A stretch of 64,000 bases of DNA from Streptomyces fodineus. GTDB lineage: Bacteria; Actinomycetota; Actinomycetes; Streptomycetales; Streptomycetaceae. The DNA lies in the NCBI RefSeq assembly GCF_001735805.1, contig NZ_CP017248.1:1116001-1180000 (forward strand), written 5' to 3'. How positions within the stretch are numbered: the first letter of the stretch is position 1; every line of letters starts with the position of its first letter. The translations under genes were made by a program, and so were the position numbers. Of the stretch, positions 54,762-63,696 are shown one piece after another. The notes beneath the pieces are model-generated. The model saw only the letters and a list, made by a program, of their open reading frames with translations, had not been told where the DNA came from and did no database searches.

Positions 54762-54778
54762 ACAACCAACGGTTGTGT
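54762..54778. promoter_or_regulatory. LysR operator-like palindrome
   Basis: CACAACC-AAC-GGTTGTG has perfect 7-bp arms around 3 bp. A second half-site AACAACC lies at 54741-54747. It ends 16 bp before the LysR GTG at 54795 and 77 bp from the divergent MFS start. Position and size fit a LysR autoregulation/activation site. Confidence 0.62.
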
Positions 54779-54794
54779 GAGTAGGGTGTGCGGG

Positions 54795-55742
54795 GTGGAT
54801 CTCAAGGCCGTGCGCACCTTCGTCGCCGTGGTGGACACCGGGCAGTTCCAGGAGGCCTCGGCCGTCCTCGGCATCACCCAGCAGGCCGTCTCCAAGCGGA
54901 TCGCGGCCCTGGAGAAGGACCTCGCGGTGCGGCTGTTCACCCGGACCGCGCGCGGGGCCCAGCCGACCATCGACGGGCAGGCGTTCCTGCCGCACGCCCG
55001 GGAGCTGCTGCTGGCCGAGGAGCGGGCCCTGGCCTCGGTGCGGCCGGGAGGGCGGGCGCTGCGCGTCGACGTGATCGGGGCCCGGCTGGCCCCGGCGGCC
55101 CTGCTGCGGGAGTTCCACGAGGCGCAGCCCGGCACCGCCCTGGACGCCGTGACGCTCTTCGACGCGAGCACGGCCGTGGCCGCCGTACGCGCGGGCACCA
55201 TCGACGCGACCATCCGCGCGGTCACCACACGGCTTCCCCAGGGGCTGCGGTCCGTCCGGGTGCTGGACGAGCCGGTGCAGCTGCTCACCGGTGCGCGGCA
55301 CCCGCTCGCCGGGGCCCGGTCGGTGACTCCGGCGCAGCTGGCCGGGCACCGGATCTGGATGCCGGGCCTCGTGGACGGCACCGAGTGGGCCGCGTACTAC
55401 ACGACCCTCGCCGCCGAGTTCGGGCTGACCATCGACTCGGTCGTTCCCGACTTCGGCGGGGAGCCGCTGCTCGACGCGGTCGCCGGCTCGGACTCGCTGG
55501 CCACCTTCGTGTGCGAGCAGATCCAGCTCTCCCGGCCCGCCGGGCGCGACCTGCGGCGCATCCCGCTCACCGACCCGACCCCGGTGTACCCGCACTCCCT
55601 GGTCTGGGCCGCGGCCAACACCCACCCGGGGCTCGCCGCGCTGCGCGCCCATCTCACCGCCCGGCTGCCGGCCCGGCCGGCGTCGCGCACCTGGACGCCT
55701 GCCTGGGCCGTGCGTGGCGTCTTCCCTGCGCGCCGCCCCTAA
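54795..55742 (+). CDS. LysR-family regulator
   Basis: A 315-residue LysR protein. The helix-turn-helix is DLKAVRTFVAVVDTGQFQEA followed by SAVLGITQQAVSKRIAALEK. The effector half (RALRVDVIGARLAPAALLRE, then LDAVTLFDASTAVAAVRAGT and GEPLLDAVAGSDSLATFVCE) is the two-lobe co-inducer domain. GTG at 54795 gives the typical start VDLKAVRTF. It is divergent from the MFS exporter and almost certainly regulates it; the downstream amino-acid permease starts 50 bp after its stop and could be in the same unit. Confidence 0.92.
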   Translation: MDLKAVRTFVAVVDTGQFQEASAVLGITQQAVSKRIAALEKDLAVRLFTRTARGAQPTIDGQAFLPHARELLLAEERALASVRPGGRALRVDVIGARLAPAALLREFHEAQPGTALDAVTLFDASTAVAAVRAGTIDATIRAVTTRLPQGLRSVRVLDEPVQLLTGARHPLAGARSVTPAQLAGHRIWMPGLVDGTEWAAYYTTLAAEFGLTIDSVVPDFGGEPLLDAVAGSDSLATFVCEQIQLSRPAGRDLRRIPLTDPTPVYPHSLVWAAANTHPGLAALRAHLTARLPARPASRTWTPAWAVRGVFPARRP

Positions 55743-55792
55743 GTCATCATGATCCGCCGTCAGCCGTTGCCGTAGGCGAAGAGGTGAGACGC

Positions 55793-57217
55793 ATGGCCAG
55801 GCTCCGCGCGGGTGAGGGGATTCTCCGCCGCAAACCCATCGAGCACATCGAGGAGACCGAAGTCAGCGAGGGCACCCGGCTGGACCGCTCGCTCGGTCTG
55901 TGGCAGCTCACCGCGATCGGGGTGGGCGGCATCATCGGCGCCGGCATCTTCACGCTGGCCGGTACGGTGGCCAACGGCACGGCGGGTCCCGCGGTGCTGG
56001 TGTCGTTCCTGATCGCCGGTGTGGCGAGCGCCTGTGCGGCGCTGTCGTACGCCGAGTTCGCCGGGCTGATCCCGAAGGCGGGATCGGCGTACACCTACGG
56101 CTATGCGGTGCTCGGCGAGTTCGCGGGCTGGTTCATCGGCTGGGACCTGCTGCTGGAGTACACGGCGATCGTGGCGGTGGTGGCGATCGGCATCTCGGGC
56201 TACTTCGGGTTTCTGGTCCAGGAGATGGGTGCGAAGCTGCCCGCCTGGATGCTGGGCGCGCCCGGCACCGGGGCGGGGCACCGGGTCGACCTGTTCGCGG
56301 CGGTCCTGTGTCTGCTGATCGCCTGGCTGCTCAACCTGGGCATCCGCAGCGCGGCCCGCTTCGAGACGATCGTCGTGGCACTGAAGGTGCTGGTGGTGCT
56401 GCTGGTGATCGGGGTGGGTGTGTTCCACATCGACTCGGCGAACTACCACCCGTTCTTCCCGTTCGGCGTCAGCGGCGCCTTCACCGGCGCGGCGACCGTG
56501 TTCTTCGCGGTGTTCGGCTACGACGCCATGTCCACGGCGGCCGAGGAGTCCAAGGACGCCCAGCGGCACATGCCGAAGGCGATCATCCACTCGCTGGCGA
56601 TCTCGATGGTGCTCTACGTGGCGGCCTGTCTGGTCCTGACGGGCATGCAGAACTACCAGCGCATCGACCCGAAGAGCGGCTTCTCCACCGCGTTCAAGTC
56701 GGTGGGCCTGGACCGGCTCGCGGACGTGATCGCGGTCGGCGCGATCATCGGCATCCTCACGGTGATGTTCACGTTCATGCTGGGCGTGACCCGCGTCTGG
56801 TTCTCCATGTCCCGTGACGGGCTGCTGCCCGGCTGGTTCGCGAAGACACACCCGACACGCCATGTGCCGACCCGCGTGACCTGGATCGTCGGGGTGGCGT
56901 CGGCCGCCATCGCCGGGTTCGTCCCGATCGGCTCGGCGGCCGAGCTGACCAACATCGGCATCCTGCTGGCGTTCGTGGTGGTGTGCACGGCGGTGATCGT
57001 GCTGCGCTACCGGCGTCCGGACCTGCCGCGCACCTTCCGTACGCCGTGGATGCCGGTCGTGCCGGCGCTGGGTGTCGTCTTCTCGATCTGGCTGATCACG
57101 TTCCTGACGTGGGAGACGTGGGTGCGGTTCGCGGTGTGGTTCGTGATCGGGTGCGGGATCTACTTCGGCTACTCGTACAAGCGCTCGGTGCTGGCCGAGG
57201 TGGAGCCGGCCGACTGA
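55793..57217 (+). CDS. APC-family amino-acid permease (cationic amino-acid transporter type)
   Basis: A 474-residue transporter with about 12 helices. RLDRSLGLWQLTAIGVGGII then GAGIFTLAGTVANGTAGPAV is the first helix with the G-x-G-I-F substrate motif. AALSYAEFAGLIPKAGSAYT is the second conserved loop. FGYDAMSTAAEESKDAQRHM is the CAT-type E-E-x-K-D motif of helix 6. PKAIIHSLAISMVLYVAACL and a C-terminal array of four helices complete it. ATG at 55793 was chosen after AGAGGTGA; an upstream GTG at 55784 is also possible. The likely substrate is a basic or branched amino acid. Confidence 0.9.
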   Translation: MARLRAGEGILRRKPIEHIEETEVSEGTRLDRSLGLWQLTAIGVGGIIGAGIFTLAGTVANGTAGPAVLVSFLIAGVASACAALSYAEFAGLIPKAGSAYTYGYAVLGEFAGWFIGWDLLLEYTAIVAVVAIGISGYFGFLVQEMGAKLPAWMLGAPGTGAGHRVDLFAAVLCLLIAWLLNLGIRSAARFETIVVALKVLVVLLVIGVGVFHIDSANYHPFFPFGVSGAFTGAATVFFAVFGYDAMSTAAEESKDAQRHMPKAIIHSLAISMVLYVAACLVLTGMQNYQRIDPKSGFSTAFKSVGLDRLADVIAVGAIIGILTVMFTFMLGVTRVWFSMSRDGLLPGWFAKTHPTRHVPTRVTWIVGVASAAIAGFVPIGSAAELTNIGILLAFVVVCTAVIVLRYRRPDLPRTFRTPWMPVVPALGVVFSIWLITFLTWETWVRFAVWFVIGCGIYFGYSYKRSVLAEVEPAD

Positions 57218-57228
57218 GCTCGGTCCGG

Positions 57229-58377
57229 TCACTTCCCCATGACCAGGCCGTCCTTGGCGGCCCCGCGGCTGAGCACCACGTCCCGGATGCGGTCGCGCAC
57301 CCCCTCCAGTCCGGCGCCGTCGCCGATGGCCCGGTTGAGGTTCACGACCCGGCCGGCGTCGAAGTCGTACAGCTGCGGGATGAACTCGGCCCTGGTGACC
57401 CGCCAGCGGGCGCCCTGTCTCGCGGGCGGGGCGAAGGTGAAGCGGCCGATGGTGGACTCGTTGCCGCGCGAGTCCTGCACGCGCTGGCCGTTGTACATCT
57501 GGCCGGCGATCTGGTCACCCAGGCCGTAGACCACCCAGGTGCCGTTGACCTTCTCGTACGCCTGCGGGACGTGGGCGTGGGTGCCGAGGATCAGGTCGAT
57601 GTCCGGGCGGCCGTCGGTGGTGGAGGCGGTGAGCCGCCTGGCGAGGGTGAGCTGCAGCCGGTCCGGGTCGTCCTGCCATTCGGTGCCCCACTGCACCGAG
57701 ACCACGACCACGTCGGCGCCGGCCCGCCGGGCGGCGCGGGCGTCGGCGATCATCCGGTCCGGGTCGATCAGGCTGACGGCCCAGGGCGCGCCGGAGGGCG
57801 GCCGGGTGCCGTTGGTGCCGAAGGTGTACGCCAGGTGCGCGACCTTGGCCGCGCCGGCCTCGAGGATCGTGGTGGAGCGGGCCTCGGCCTGGGTACGGGC
57901 GGTGCCGGCGTGCTTCAGGCCGGCCTCGTCCATGGCGTCCAGGGTGCGGCGGACGCCATCGATTCCGTCGTCCAGGGAGTGGTTGGAGGCGGTGGAGCAG
58001 CCGTCGTAGCCGGTCGCGGCGAGAGCGCGGGCGATCTGCGGCGGTGACTTGAAGGCGGGGTAGCCGGCGTAGTCGCCGTCGGCGCCGTAGACGGTCTCCA
58101 TGTGGCACAGCGCCAGATCGGCGCGGGAGACGACCGGTTCGACGCCTGCGAGCATGGGCCCGAAGTCGTAGCCGCTGTCGCCGGAGTCGTAGGCCGCCCG
58201 GTTCATGACGGAGGTGTGCGGCAGGATGTCGCCGGAGGCGACGAGGGTGAAGCCGTGGGCGGCGGCCCCGGAGGGGGCCGGGTGCCCGGACTCCTGTCGC
58301 TCGTGGTTCTGGCAGGCGGCACCGGCCGCGAGGAGGGCGGTGAGGGCCAGAGCCATCCGTTGTCTGCGTCCGATCAT
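57229..58377 (-). CDS. CapA-family metallophosphatase-like lipoprotein
   Basis: A 382-residue exported protein with lipobox-like LAAGAAC near residue 22. The PGA_cap/CapA domain runs from about residue 42: FTLVASGDILPHTSVMNRAA, ADLALCHMETVYGADGDYAG, ATGYDGCSTASNHSLDDGID with the N-H-x-L-D metal site, VVVVSVQWGTEWQDDPDRLQ and LILGTHAHVPQAYEKVNGTW with the H-x-H ligands. The family is a calcineurin-type fold found in poly-gamma-glutamate capsule loci. No capB or capC is nearby, so it is a free-standing surface phosphoesterase-like protein. It converges on the amino-acid permease with an 11-bp gap. Confidence 0.9.
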   Translation of the reverse strand: MIGRRQRMALALTALLAAGAACQNHERQESGHPAPSGAAAHGFTLVASGDILPHTSVMNRAAYDSGDSGYDFGPMLAGVEPVVSRADLALCHMETVYGADGDYAGYPAFKSPPQIARALAATGYDGCSTASNHSLDDGIDGVRRTLDAMDEAGLKHAGTARTQAEARSTTILEAGAAKVAHLAYTFGTNGTRPPSGAPWAVSLIDPDRMIADARAARRAGADVVVVSVQWGTEWQDDPDRLQLTLARRLTASTTDGRPDIDLILGTHAHVPQAYEKVNGTWVVYGLGDQIAGQMYNGQRVQDSRGNESTIGRFTFAPPARQGARWRVTRAEFIPQLYDFDAGRVVNLNRAIGDGAGLEGVRDRIRDVVLSRGAAKDGLVMGK

Positions 58378-58592
58378 CAGCTCACCCCAGAACTGTCGTA
58401 TTTACCGACAAACCCGTGACGGGCATATGGGTACGAATCTGGCTCCTCGGATAAACAGTCCGGGCGCTGTCGTTAGCCCGTCCGGGGGTGCGCCGGACGT
58501 TCGTCCGACCGTTCGCCGACGCGATCGACCGTCCGCCGCAGAGCCGTGCGCGCACCCTGTCGCCCGGCCGCGCCCTGCGCTGCCATACGGCC

Positions 58593-59162
58593 ATGACGGC
58601 CGGAACCTCTCTCAGCCACGGGACGGCGGCACCGACCCACGGGACGACGACCGCCGAGCACGAACTGGCCGCGCTCCAGCGCGAGCACGGCCGCCCCCTC
58701 TTCGCCCTGCTGCTCAGGCTCTGCGATGGCGACCGGCAGCGCGCCGAGGACCTCGCCCAGGAGACCCTGGTGCGCGCTTGGCAGCATCCCGAGGCACTGC
58801 ACGCCGACGACTTCGACTCCGTACGGCCCTGGCTGCTGACCGTCGCCCGGCGGCTCGCGATCGACGCGCGGCGGGCCCGGCAGGCACGGCCCCCGGAGAC
58901 CGGCGACGAGATCCCCGAGAACGCGCGGGTGACCGCCGATCACGCCGAACGGGCCGCCGCGATGCTCGATGTCCGGGAGGCTGTGAAGACACTCACCCCG
59001 GAACACCGTGACGTGCTGGTACTCGTGTATTTCCTCGGGGCCAGTGTGGCGGAAGCGGCGCGGACCCTGGGCGTTCCACCCGGTACCGTGAAGTCCCGCG
59101 CCTTCTACGCGCTGCGCGCGCTGCGCCGGGTCCTACCGGGTTATGCGGCCGACCTGCGCTGA
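58593..59162 (+). CDS. ECF-type RNA polymerase sigma factor
   Basis: A 189-residue sigma-70-family factor (region 2 plus region 4 only). Region 2 is LLLRLCDGDRQRAEDLAQET, LVRAWQHPEALHADDFDSVR and PWLLTVARRLAIDARRARQ, with the promoter-melting W and R residues. Region 4 is EAVKTLTPEHRDVLVLVYFL and VAEAARTLGVPPGTVKSRAF, the -35-binding helix-turn-helix. ATG at 58593 is the best fit to the N-terminus of this group. An anti-sigma gene lies at 59998, separated by a gene of unknown function, a SigL/RslA-like pairing. 215 bp upstream hold the promoter. Confidence 0.9.
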   Translation: MTAGTSLSHGTAAPTHGTTTAEHELAALQREHGRPLFALLLRLCDGDRQRAEDLAQETLVRAWQHPEALHADDFDSVRPWLLTVARRLAIDARRARQARPPETGDEIPENARVTADHAERAAAMLDVREAVKTLTPEHRDVLVLVYFLGASVAEAARTLGVPPGTVKSRAFYALRALRRVLPGYAADLR

Positions 59163-59307
59163 AACCGGCCGCAGAGCAAAGCTCTCGCAAAGCGCCTTGC
59201 TGTGGCCCCCGTTCGGGCAATGGGCTGTCCTCATCCGCGTTCCCGGCGGAGGACGATGGCCCGGGAGTTCGGGCGACGCGCACGTACCGGAGGAAGGGCA
59301 GGAAAGG

Positions 59308-59823
59308 ATGCTGCACAGAGGGCACGAGAGCAGGGACGGCACCGGTGGTGGTGAACTGGCCGTCCCCATGGCCTGGTTGTACGCCGAGTACATCGCCGAC
59401 GAGCTGCTGCGCACCGGCGATCTGATGCCGCCGACATCCTTCGAGTTCCGGGCCGGCCGGGACGCGCTGGCGCTCACCGTCTTCCTGTCCGACACCGACG
59501 GGGAGCTGTCCGGTGTCCGGGTGATCTCCCAGCTGGAGCACTGGCTGTCGCTGACCGCCTACGACCAGCCGTGGCGGGACTGGGTGCACGAGCGCATGGC
59601 CGAGCTGACCGAGCGGGCGGACCGCTCCGGCACCGCCTCGCCCGATCTGGCCCTCGCGGCGGACGCCTGGCGATGGCTGGAGGAGACCGAGCTGCTCGCG
59701 CCGGACCTGGACGCGGTGCCGGGCGGCGGTGCGCCCGCCGGCGAGGACGACGGCCCGAAGGTGTGGACACCGGCCTGGCAGCTCGGGCTGCCCCTCGGGC
59801 ACCTCGCGATCCATCTGTTCTGA
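59308..59823 (+). CDS. Hypothetical protein between sigma and anti-sigma genes
   Basis: A 171-residue protein of unknown family. It opens MLHRGHESRDG, then MAWLYAEYIADELLRTGDLM, a strand-like FRAGRDALALTVFLSDTDGE, QLEHWLSLTAYDQPWRDWVH and a C-terminal amphipathic segment WTPAWQLGLPLGHLAIHLF. There are no membrane segment, signal or metal motif. ATG at 59308 follows GGAAAGG closely. It sits 145 bp after the sigma gene and 174 bp before the anti-sigma gene, all in one direction. The tryptophan-rich acidic helices suggest a protein-binding partner, possibly a co-regulator of the sigma system; that is inference. Confidence 0.7.
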   Translation: MLHRGHESRDGTGGGELAVPMAWLYAEYIADELLRTGDLMPPTSFEFRAGRDALALTVFLSDTDGELSGVRVISQLEHWLSLTAYDQPWRDWVHERMAELTERADRSGTASPDLALAADAWRWLEETELLAPDLDAVPGGGAPAGEDDGPKVWTPAWQLGLPLGHLAIHLF

Positions 59824-59997
59824 GCACCGTTTCCGGCCCGTTCCGAAGTTTTCCGCAATCGGACCAATCCGCGGGCCGCGCGGCTCCGAATCTCTTGTCC
59901 GTGATTCTGCGGGTGGCTTGAGTGATTCGGCTGTCGGCTGCGTACGGATGGGTGCACGGAGTAACCCCACCCGCACCCATCGGCACGAGGATTCGGC

Positions 59998-60651
59998 ATG
60001 AGGTCCCTGGAAAGGCATCGCGACGTCGGCGCGTACGCGCTCGGCGTGCTGGACGAGGCGGAGGCCTTCCGCTTCGAGGACCACCTCATGGAGTGCTCTC
60101 AGTGCGCGGCCCAGGTGACCGAATTCGGGCCGGCCACACGGCAGTTGTTGCTGTACCGCCGGGCCACGCCGCGCTTTGTGCACCCCATGACACAGCCCGG
60201 TCCCCGGCTGCTGGACCGGCTGCTCGGCGAGGTCGCGCACCGGCAGCGGGCGCGCCGTCGGCGCTTTCTGTACGGCCTGGCCGCCTCCGTGGTGCTGGCC
60301 GTGGCCGGTCCGGGGATCATGGCCTTCGCCGGCCATGAGAAGCCGAGCGCGCACATCACCGCGGCGACCGATGCGAAGACCGGGGTGTGGGCCGAGGTCA
60401 CGGCCGACCAGGGCGACACCGGCAGCCGGCTGCTCCTGCGGGTGAAGGACGGCACGGGTCCGCATGTCTGCCGGCTCGTCGTCGTGGGCCGCGACGGCTC
60501 CGAGGAGGTCGCGGGCACCTGGATGGAGCCCGGCCACGACACCAGTACCTTCAGCGCGCTCGGTTCCTCCACGATGCGCCCCGACGACATCGCCCGCTAC
60601 GACGTGCGCACCACGGACGGTCAGCACCTGGTGTCCGTCGAGGCGTCCTAG
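59998..60651 (+). CDS. Zinc-type (ZAS) anti-sigma factor
   Basis: A 217-residue membrane anti-sigma factor. The N-terminal anti-sigma domain has the zinc motif EDHLMECSQCAAQV (His-x3-Cys-x2-Cys, with a further His at HRDVGAYALGVLDEAE), which clamps the sigma factor. A single membrane helix (FLYGLAASVVLAVAGPGIMA) separates it from an extracellular domain of about 110 residues (VWAEVTADQGDTGSRLLLRV, then GRDGSEEVAGTWMEPGHDTS) that should sense the outside signal. ATG at 59998. It should control the ECF sigma factor at 58593. Confidence 0.88.
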   Translation: MRSLERHRDVGAYALGVLDEAEAFRFEDHLMECSQCAAQVTEFGPATRQLLLYRRATPRFVHPMTQPGPRLLDRLLGEVAHRQRARRRRFLYGLAASVVLAVAGPGIMAFAGHEKPSAHITAATDAKTGVWAEVTADQGDTGSRLLLRVKDGTGPHVCRLVVVGRDGSEEVAGTWMEPGHDTSTFSALGSSTMRPDDIARYDVRTTDGQHLVSVEAS

Positions 60652-60661
60652 CCGGCAGGCC

Positions 60662-61525
60662 TCATTTCAGCAGCCGGGACAGTCTGCGGTCCGCCAGCGG
60701 CTTGCCGCCCGTCTGGCAGGTCGGGCAGTACTGCAGCGAGGAGTCGCTGAAGGAGACCTCGCGGATGGCATCGCCGCACACCGGGCAGGGCTCGCCGGTG
60801 CGGCCGTGGACGCGCAGGCCGCTCTTCTTCTCGGCCTTCAGCCGTCCCGCGGCCACGCCTCGGGAGCGCTCGACCGCCTCGGTGAGCGTGGTGCGCAGCG
60901 CCTCGTAGAGCCGGTGGGTCTCCTGCGGGGTCAGGGAGGCGGCGAGCTTGAACGGGGACATCTTCGCGGCGTGCAGGATCTCGTCGCTGTAGGCGTTGCC
61001 GACGCCCGCGATCAGGGACTGGTCCCGCAGGGCGCCCTTCAGCTGACGTCTCTCGTCCTTGAGGAGGGCGGCGAAGCGGCCCTCGTCGAAATCGGCGGCG
61101 AGCGGGTCCGGGCCGAGGCGGGCGATGCCCTCGACCTGCCGCGGATCACGGACGACGTACACCGCGAGACGTTTCTGGGTGCCGGCCTCGGTGAGGTCGA
61201 AGCCCTCGCCGGTCTCCAGCGCCACACGCAGCGCGAGCGGGCCCTTGCCCGGCTTGGGCGGGCCGTCGGGCAGCCGGTCCTTCCACTGCAGCCAGCCCGC
61301 GCGGGCCAGGTGGGTCACCAGATGCAGCCCGCTGTCCGCCGTCAGGTCCAGGAACTTGCCGTACCGGCGCACGGCGGTCACCTCGGCGCCCTCGAAGGCG
61401 GTGACCGGAGGGTCGTACGTCTTCAGGACGCTCACGGCGGCCGGCAGCACCCGCGCCACCCGGCGGCCGACCAGGTGCTCGGTGAGGAAGTCCTTCAGCG
61501 CTTCTACCTCGGGCAGTTCCGGCAT
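60662..61525 (-). CDS. Fpg/Nei-family DNA glycosylase
   Basis: A 287-residue base-excision enzyme that cuts oxidised bases and the abasic strand. The N-terminal P-E-L-P-E-V-E (Pro nucleophile at 2, Glu3 acid) is intact. RRYGKFLDLTADSGLHLVTH holds the beta-turn lysine. GVGNAYSDEILHAAKMSPFK is the helix-two-turn-helix. The zinc finger is CPVCGDAI ... YCPTCQTGGKPLADRRLSRL with the catalytic arginine. This is not obviously the MutM housekeeping copy, and in Streptomyces several such paralogues exist. ATG at 61525 begins exactly with PELPEVE. It faces the anti-sigma gene with a 10-bp gap. Confidence 0.92.
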   Translation of the reverse strand: MPELPEVEALKDFLTEHLVGRRVARVLPAAVSVLKTYDPPVTAFEGAEVTAVRRYGKFLDLTADSGLHLVTHLARAGWLQWKDRLPDGPPKPGKGPLALRVALETGEGFDLTEAGTQKRLAVYVVRDPRQVEGIARLGPDPLAADFDEGRFAALLKDERRQLKGALRDQSLIAGVGNAYSDEILHAAKMSPFKLAASLTPQETHRLYEALRTTLTEAVERSRGVAAGRLKAEKKSGLRVHGRTGEPCPVCGDAIREVSFSDSSLQYCPTCQTGGKPLADRRLSRLLK

Positions 61526-61583
61526 ACGTCAAGAGTGCCATCCGGCTCTGACAACGCTCCCCCGACGAGCCGCCTCAGCCGCC

Positions 61584-63653
61584 TCAGCCGTCCTGGCGGA
61601 ACTCGCACCACACCGCCTTGCCACCGCCCCGCGCCTCCACGCCCCACGCGTCGGCCAGCTGTTCCACGAGCAGCAGGCCCCGGCCGGAGACGCCCTCCTC
61701 CCCCGCCTCGCGGCGGCGCGGCAGGGCGCTGGAGGAGTCCTCGACCTCGATCCGCAGCCTGTGGTCTCCGTCGGTGAGGGCCCGCAGGGTCACGATCGCG
61801 GAGCCCTCGGTGTGCATCAGCGCGTTGGTGATCAGTTCGTCGGCGACCAGCTCGATCTCGTCGGCGTGGGTGCGGTAGCCCCAGGAGCGGACGGCGGCCC
61901 GGATCAGGTGCCGGGCCTGGGAGAGGGCCTCCGGGTCGCCGGGTGCCACATGCTGCTGCAGCCGGCCGCCGGGACGCGGGGCCACCGGGACGCGCCGGCG
62001 CAGCAGGAGCAGCGCCACGTCGTCGTTGCCGCCCCACTCCTCGGCCAGCTGGATCAGCCGGTCGGCGAGTTCGCGCACGTCCTCGGGGCCGCTCGCGACG
62101 AGCGTCGTGAGCCGGCGCATGCCGTCGTCGAGGTCGGCGCCGGGCTGTTCGACGAGCCCGTCGGTGCACAGCAGCAGGGTGTGGCCGGGGTCGAGTTCGA
62201 GGGTGGAGACGGGGTACTCGAGGCGGCCGAACTCCGCGGAGAGCCCGAGCGGCAGCCCGCCGTCGACCGGGGCCCGGGAACAGGTGCCGTCGCTGTGCCG
62301 GATCAGCGGGTCGATGTGCCCGGCACGGACGGCCTGCACCACCCCGGTGGACAGGTCGGCCTCGGCGTACAGGCAGGTGGCGAAGCGGTCGGTGTCGAGT
62401 TCGTGCAGGAAGACGGAGGCGCGGGCCATCACGGCGGCCGGGGTGTGGCCCTCGGCCGCGTAGGCGCGCAGCACGATCCGCAGCTGGCCCATGACGGCCG
62501 CCGCGTGGGTGTCGTGGCCCTGGACGTCGCCGATGACCGCGCCGACCCGGCCGCCGGGCAGCGGGATCAGGTCGTACCAGTCGCCGCCGATGTCCCGGCC
62601 CAGGGCGGCCGACCGGTAGCGGACGGCGATGTCGGCGCCGCGGACGCTGGGGATGGTGCGGGGCAGCATGGCCTGCTGCAGGCTCTGCGCGAGGTCCTTC
62701 TCCTGCTCGTAGAGCATGGCCCGCTGCAGGCTCTGTGCGACGCTGCTGCCGAGCGCGACCAGGACGGCGCGCTCCTCGCTGGAGAAGCCGCGCCGGTCGC
62801 TGTAGAGCAGGCCCATCCCGCCGATCGCGCGGGCCTGGGCGATCAGCGGCAGATAGGCGGCGGAGGTGATGTGCAGCTCGGTGATGTGCGGCCAGAGGAT
62901 CGGATAGCCCTCGGCGAATTCCTCCGGGGACTCGATGAACCGCGGGACGAGCGTGCGGACGACCTCGCTGATCGGGTACGGCTCGTCGATCCGGGTGATC
63001 TGGGTGCCGGGGACGGAGGCACCGGCGGGGCCCTCGGCGACGAGCCGGATCCGGCCGGCCTCCACCAGCCCCATCACCAGGCTGGCCGCGCCGAGATGGC
63101 GGATGCCGTGGGTGTCCTTGAGGGCGTCGATGACGTCCTGGACGGTGCGGGCGTGGGCGAGGGAGGCCGAGACGGCCTGGACGACGTTGGTCTGCCGGCG
63201 GAACGCCTCGTCCTGGGCCGTGCGCAGGCTGCGTGCCTCACTGTCGGCGAGTTCCTCGGTGGCGTCACGGACGATGCCGACGACCCGGCGCGGGCGGCCG
63301 GTGCCGTCCCGGCGGATACAGCCCTGGGTGTGGGTCCAGCGCGGGGTGCCGTCGCGGCAGCGTATGCGGAAGTAGGCCCCGTAGTTCTCGCTGCCGTCCT
63401 TGATGGCCCGGGCCACCACCGCGTCCAGCCGGGCGGCCTCGGACCGCGGCACCCGGGCGCCCAGCGACTCCGGGCGTCCGTCGAAGTCCTCGGGCGCCAG
63501 GTCGAACACCTCGTACGCCAGGGCGTCCATGTGGATCAGGCCCGTGTCCAGGTCCCAGTCGAAGGTGCCCATGCGGTTGAGCGCCAGGAACGGGTCCGGG
63601 TGGGCGGGCCAGTCCTCCGGGAGAGACAGGGCACTCGCTCCCCGCTCTGTCAT
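61584..63653 (-). CDS. PAS-GAF-SpoIIE (PP2C) phosphatase with C-terminal HATPase domain
   Basis: A 689-residue cytoplasmic phosphatase/kinase-like regulator. Domains in order: PAS (DPFLALNRMGTFDWDLDTGL to IVRDATEELADSE, about 20-140), GAF (ALKDTHGIRHLGAASLVMGL, about 165-330), PP2C (DIAVRYRSAALGRDIGGDWY with the first Asp, GRVGAVIGDVQGHDTHAAAV with the G-D-x-x-G-H metal site, LLLCTDGLVEQPGADLDDGM and GGNDDVALLLL, about 345-550), and an anti-sigma-type HATPase (ADEIELVADELITNALMHTE, SGRGLLLVEQLADAWGVEAR, 560-685). It probably controls a partner-switching anti-anti-sigma system. Met at 63653 opens the true frame; sequence upstream belongs to another gene. Confidence 0.93.
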   Translation of the reverse strand: MTERGASALSLPEDWPAHPDPFLALNRMGTFDWDLDTGLIHMDALAYEVFDLAPEDFDGRPESLGARVPRSEAARLDAVVARAIKDGSENYGAYFRIRCRDGTPRWTHTQGCIRRDGTGRPRRVVGIVRDATEELADSEARSLRTAQDEAFRRQTNVVQAVSASLAHARTVQDVIDALKDTHGIRHLGAASLVMGLVEAGRIRLVAEGPAGASVPGTQITRIDEPYPISEVVRTLVPRFIESPEEFAEGYPILWPHITELHITSAAYLPLIAQARAIGGMGLLYSDRRGFSSEERAVLVALGSSVAQSLQRAMLYEQEKDLAQSLQQAMLPRTIPSVRGADIAVRYRSAALGRDIGGDWYDLIPLPGGRVGAVIGDVQGHDTHAAAVMGQLRIVLRAYAAEGHTPAAVMARASVFLHELDTDRFATCLYAEADLSTGVVQAVRAGHIDPLIRHSDGTCSRAPVDGGLPLGLSAEFGRLEYPVSTLELDPGHTLLLCTDGLVEQPGADLDDGMRRLTTLVASGPEDVRELADRLIQLAEEWGGNDDVALLLLRRRVPVAPRPGGRLQQHVAPGDPEALSQARHLIRAAVRSWGYRTHADEIELVADELITNALMHTEGSAIVTLRALTDGDHRLRIEVEDSSSALPRRREAGEEGVSGRGLLLVEQLADAWGVEARGGGKAVWCEFRQDG

Positions 63654-63696
63654 GCGCCCACCTTGCCAGGATTTACTCGATTCTTCGAGCTGATCG

